DNA of 6,764 nucleotides from Nitrosopumilaceae archaeon (GTDB lineage: Archaea > Thermoproteota > Nitrososphaeria > Nitrososphaerales > Nitrosopumilaceae). Positions 5,194 through 6,764 of this stretch are shown here, piece by piece; position 1 is the first letter of the stretch; each line of letters opens with the position of its first letter. The position numbers were made by a program, and so were the translations under genes. The notes under the pieces are model-generated. The model was not told the origin of the DNA. It made no database searches and was given only the letters and a program-made list of their open reading frames with translations. The stretch spans positions 1 to 6,764 of the forward strand of contig JAUYOQ010000123.1 in the NCBI GenBank assembly GCA_030697975.1. Reading direction: 5' to 3'.

Positions 5194-5367
5194 ATGACAA
5201 AAACTATCAAATGTTCTGATGTTGGTGTTGATTGTGATTGGTCAGCTTCAGCAAATACAGAAGAAGAATTAATGAAAAAAGTTCAAGTACATGCAAAAGA
5301 GCATGGATTCAATAATATACCGCCGGAACTTCTTACAAAAGTAAAGGCAAGTATCAAAGAAAAATAA
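5194..5367 (+). CDS. DUF1059 family small protein
   Basis: 57 aa. MTKTIKCSDVGVDCDW matches the DUF1059 signature, a basic start followed by C-x-D-V-G-x-D-C-x-W/F (Cys7 and Cys14). Then come the acidic helix TEEELMKKVQVHAKEHG, with its conserved His residues (His34, His37), and the C-terminal helix PPELLTKVKASIKE. Length is typical for the family. The Cys and His residues suggest metal or redox chemistry, but no biochemical function is known to me. An upstream in-frame TTG at 5131 would add 21 residues with no family resemblance, and the TATA box at 5163 argues against it. Cytosolic. Expression is probably independent; the gene is divergent from DUF6659-like paralogue 2 and converges on tag with only 7 nt between stop codons. 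Confidence 0.9.
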   Translation: MTKTIKCSDVGVDCDWSASANTEEELMKKVQVHAKEHGFNNIPPELLTKVKASIKEK

Positions 5368-5384
5368 GTGCTTTTTACTTTTTT
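5355..5384. terminator. Opposed T-tracts at the convergent DUF1059/tag 3' ends
   Basis: On the plus strand, T5 (5372-5376) and T6 (5379-5384) follow the DUF1059 stop and lie in the end of tag. On the minus strand, TTATTTTTCTTTG (5355-5367) follows the tag stop and lies in the end of the DUF1059 gene. The tracts probably terminate both transcripts, with overlapping 3' ends that would be antisense to each other. Confidence 0.4.
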
Positions 5385-5926
5385 CGTGTAAAGCAATCTG
5401 TCAGATGGTCATTTACAACACCTACAGACTGTAAAAAAGCATAGCATATCGTAGAGCCAACAAAGCTGAATCCACGGTTTTTTAGATCTTTGCTTAATTT
5501 GTCTGATAATGGTGTGGAAGGTGTGATGCTTGCTAAATTTTTGTAGTTGTTAATTATGGGTTTGTAATCTACAAAGCCCCACAAGTATTTGTCAAATGAG
5601 CCAAATTCCTTTTGAATCTCAAGAAACCTTTTTGCGTTATTTATTGCAGATTTTATCTTGAGTTTGTTTCTGATTATACCTGCGTTCTTTAGTAATTGTG
5701 AAATATTTTTTGTACCATAGTTTGAAACTTTATGTGGAATAAAATTATCAAATGCTTTGCGGTAGTTTTCTCTTCGTTTTAGTATAGTCAGCCACGTAAG
5801 ACCGGCTTGTGCGCCTTCAAGTATTAACATCTCAAAGAGTTTTCTGTCATCATGTACTGGAATTCCCCATTCTTTGTCATGATACTTTATCATCAGCTCA
5901 TCTTTTGCCCATCCGCATCTATTCAT
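5375..5926 (-). CDS. tag: DNA-3-methyladenine glycosylase I (Tag)
   Basis: 183 aa from the ATG at 5926. A TTG one codon upstream is possible, but the TATA box fits the ATG. The enzyme removes 3-methyladenine from alkylated DNA by hydrolysing the N-glycosidic bond, starting base excision repair. The resemblance to E. coli Tag runs end to end: NRCGW, YHDKEWG, LFEMLILEGAQAGLTW, LKRRENYR, AGIIRNKLKI, the STPLSD-LSK-LKNRGFSFVGST segment and a final VGVVNDHLTDC. The zinc ligands of Tag are present as Cys4 and His16 near the start and His174 and Cys178 at the end. The base-pocket Glu (in LILEGAQAG) and Trp (in AGLTW) are conserved. Length is close to the 187 aa of E. coli Tag, so the gene appears intact and functional. 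Tag is mainly bacterial and patchy in archaea, so an old transfer is possible. Its own TATA box indicates a monocistronic transcript. Confidence 0.97.
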   Translation of the reverse strand: MNRCGWAKDELMIKYHDKEWGIPVHDDRKLFEMLILEGAQAGLTWLTILKRRENYRKAFDNFIPHKVSNYGTKNISQLLKNAGIIRNKLKIKSAINNAKRFLEIQKEFGSFDKYLWGFVDYKPIINNYKNLASITPSTPLSDKLSKDLKNRGFSFVGSTICYAFLQSVGVVNDHLTDCFTRKK

Positions 5927-5947
5927 CAAAACACAATTTGCATTAGC

Positions 5948-5957
5948 TATTTACAAA
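5948..5957 (-). promoter_or_regulatory. TATA-like box of tag
   Basis: The minus strand reads TTTGTAAATA, centred about 27 nt before the ATG at 5926, which fits a leaderless transcript. It supports the ATG over the TTG one codon upstream. Confidence 0.5.
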
Positions 5958-5972
5958 TTTTTGAATCTAATG

Positions 5973-5996
5973 TAATTCATGAATTATACATAATTC
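5973..5996. promoter_or_regulatory. Array of TAATTC half-sites (two overlapping palindromes)
   Basis: TAATTC occurs at 5973-5978 and 5991-5996, and its inverse GAATTA at 5981-5986. The first two form a perfect 14-nt palindrome (TAATTCATGAATTA). The last two form a 16-nt palindrome (GAATTAT-AC-ATAATTC). A TATA-like TTATACAT (5984-5991) for the gene at 6010 lies inside. A dimeric regulator covering the core promoter is a reasonable inference; the spacer also serves divergent tag. Confidence 0.45.
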
Positions 5997-6009
5997 GAAA
6001 AAGGTTATA

Positions 6010-6678
6010 ATGTCGAATTTTGCCCCTTTTATGAACATGGCAGCATCAAAAGACCTGTTTTTACCTATAATTTTGATTCTGTTTGCAGTTTCTATTTTTA
6101 CTTACCAAGATGTATTTGGTGCACCTCAGCTTTCATCATGCCCAAGCTGTGTAATTATTCCTCCTAATGAAATTGAGTTTTACAAGAAAAATGTTCCATT
6201 ATCTATATGGACAGATAATCTTCTATATGATCACGATTCAATTATAACGGTAAATGGATATTCTAAATTAACTAACAGAGAACAACCAATAACAATCACA
6301 GTTTTTGATCCGCTTGGCGGTGTTATTGAGGCACAACAGGTCATAGCTGATGCATCTGGTGACTTTAAAATAAGATTTAACACAAATGGAGATCTTTGGT
6401 CTTCTGATGGAGAATACATAATAAAGGCACAAATTAGCCAAGACATTCTTTTTAAAACAAAAATTGAGATTGTGCCAGAATTGGGCGGAGTTCCTCAATG
6501 CTCAACTTCTGAATTAACAACTCCATCTGATACTGGTGCAACTTTTTGCATTCCATTTACAAGAACAGGTAAAATAACTTCAGTGGAAAGTTTTCTTGAC
6601 ACAAAATCAAAATCGTTGGTTATTACACTAAGAGGAGCTACAAATTATGATCCTCTTGTCATTGACTTGCCACGTTAA
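6010..6678 (+). CDS. Secreted Ig-like protein, PEFG-type family, cut by an in-frame TAA
   Basis: 222 aa to the TAA at 6676-6678. A signal peptide is seen at about 14-37 (KDLFLPIILILFAVSIF core, end DVFGA). ATGs at 6031 and 6037 would give shorter N-regions and cannot be excluded. The mature part has a Cys pair (SCPSC, 43-47). It is followed by an Ig-like domain at 62-154 (YDHDSIITVNGYSK ... ITVFDPLGGVIEAQQV ... SGDFKIRF ... W..DGEYIIKAQI) like that at the start of the window. The last 40 residues (TGKITSVESFLDTKSKSLVITL ... LVIDLPR) begin a second beta module that thaumarchaeal surface proteins, often with a PEFG C-terminal signal, carry near their ends. That module continues after the stop in the same frame, so the protein is shortened relative to its family. 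Likely a surface protein; the truncated form would lack its anchor. Confidence 0.8.
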   Translation: MSNFAPFMNMAASKDLFLPIILILFAVSIFTYQDVFGAPQLSSCPSCVIIPPNEIEFYKKNVPLSIWTDNLLYDHDSIITVNGYSKLTNREQPITITVFDPLGGVIEAQQVIADASGDFKIRFNTNGDLWSSDGEYIIKAQISQDILFKTKIEIVPELGGVPQCSTSELTTPSDTGATFCIPFTRTGKITSVESFLDTKSKSLVITLRGATNYDPLVIDLPR

Positions 6679-6764
6679 ATCCTTGATTCAAAATCTGGCA
6701 CCAGTGATTCAAGTTTTGTTGTTCTAGTAGATGGAAATCAAATTGAATATGAGGAATTGGTTTC
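6679..6764 (+). pseudogene. In-frame continuation of the secreted protein beyond the TAA
   Basis: After the TAA the same frame stays open for 28 codons to the window edge. It reads ILDSKSGTSDSS, then FVVLVDGNQIEYEELV. In related thaumarchaeal proteins as I know them, a segment like LPR-x-I/L-I/L-D-S/A-K ... D..F.V..DG ... E runs without a break, so this looks like the second half of the same domain. The TAA would replace one residue after LPR; AAA (Lys) would be one base away. There is no start codon or Shine-Dalgarno site before the fragment. It is therefore a broken gene, a sequence error, or a readthrough product. Confidence 0.65.

Overview
The window looks like chromosomal DNA of an ammonia-oxidising-archaeon type organism (Nitrososphaerota/Thaumarchaeota, most like Nitrosopumilales). 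This rests on AT-rich DNA, short genes with archaeal TATA boxes about 25-28 nt before the start codon (leaderless transcription), frequent TTG starts, secreted beta-sandwich proteins of the thaumarchaeal cell-surface type, and small families typical of this group (DUF1059, DUF3892, a DUF6659-like pair). No mobile element, CRISPR array, tRNA or rRNA was seen.

Layout. 1-637 (minus): 3'-truncated gene for a secreted protein with an Ig-like domain and 47-residue GFPDP/RYNNEPAYKAWFD repeats; it starts with TTG. 638-842: divergent promoter region. 843-2162 (plus): 439-aa protein with an N-terminal helical module, a coiled coil, and a winged helix flanked by two related beta modules. 2182-2358 (minus): 58-aa membrane-anchored zinc ribbon. 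2444-2521 (minus): doubtful 25-codon very basic ORF. 2524-2562: strong palindrome plus T-tract behind the next gene. 2579-3760 (minus): secreted protein with two beta-sandwich repeats and a CARDB-like end. 3899-4201 (plus): DUF3892-like protein, convergent with 4223-4570 (minus). 4223-4570 and 4686-5042 (both minus): tandem paralogues of a small Roadblock-like/DUF6659-like family with near-identical promoters. 5194-5367 (plus): DUF1059 protein. 5375-5926 (minus): 3-methyladenine DNA glycosylase I (tag), end to end with the DUF1059 gene. 6010-6678 (plus): secreted Ig-like protein whose reading frame continues, with family-typical sequence, beyond an in-frame TAA to the window edge.

The genes do not form one obvious operon: most have their own promoter and orientation alternates. 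Three of them (1-637, 2579-3760, 6010-end) encode exported beta-rich proteins and probably belong to the cell surface. The small cytosolic proteins in the middle (DUF3892, the paralogue pair, DUF1059) have no known biochemical function. Only tag has a firm one, repair of alkylated bases.

The most notable observations are the premature stop in the last secreted protein (a decayed gene, a sequencing error, or readthrough), the repeated motifs in the 5043-5193 and 5973-5996 promoter regions, the wing-helix/duplicated-module architecture at 843-2162, and two small ORFs below usual annotation length. I did not find a demonstrably new multi-gene system.
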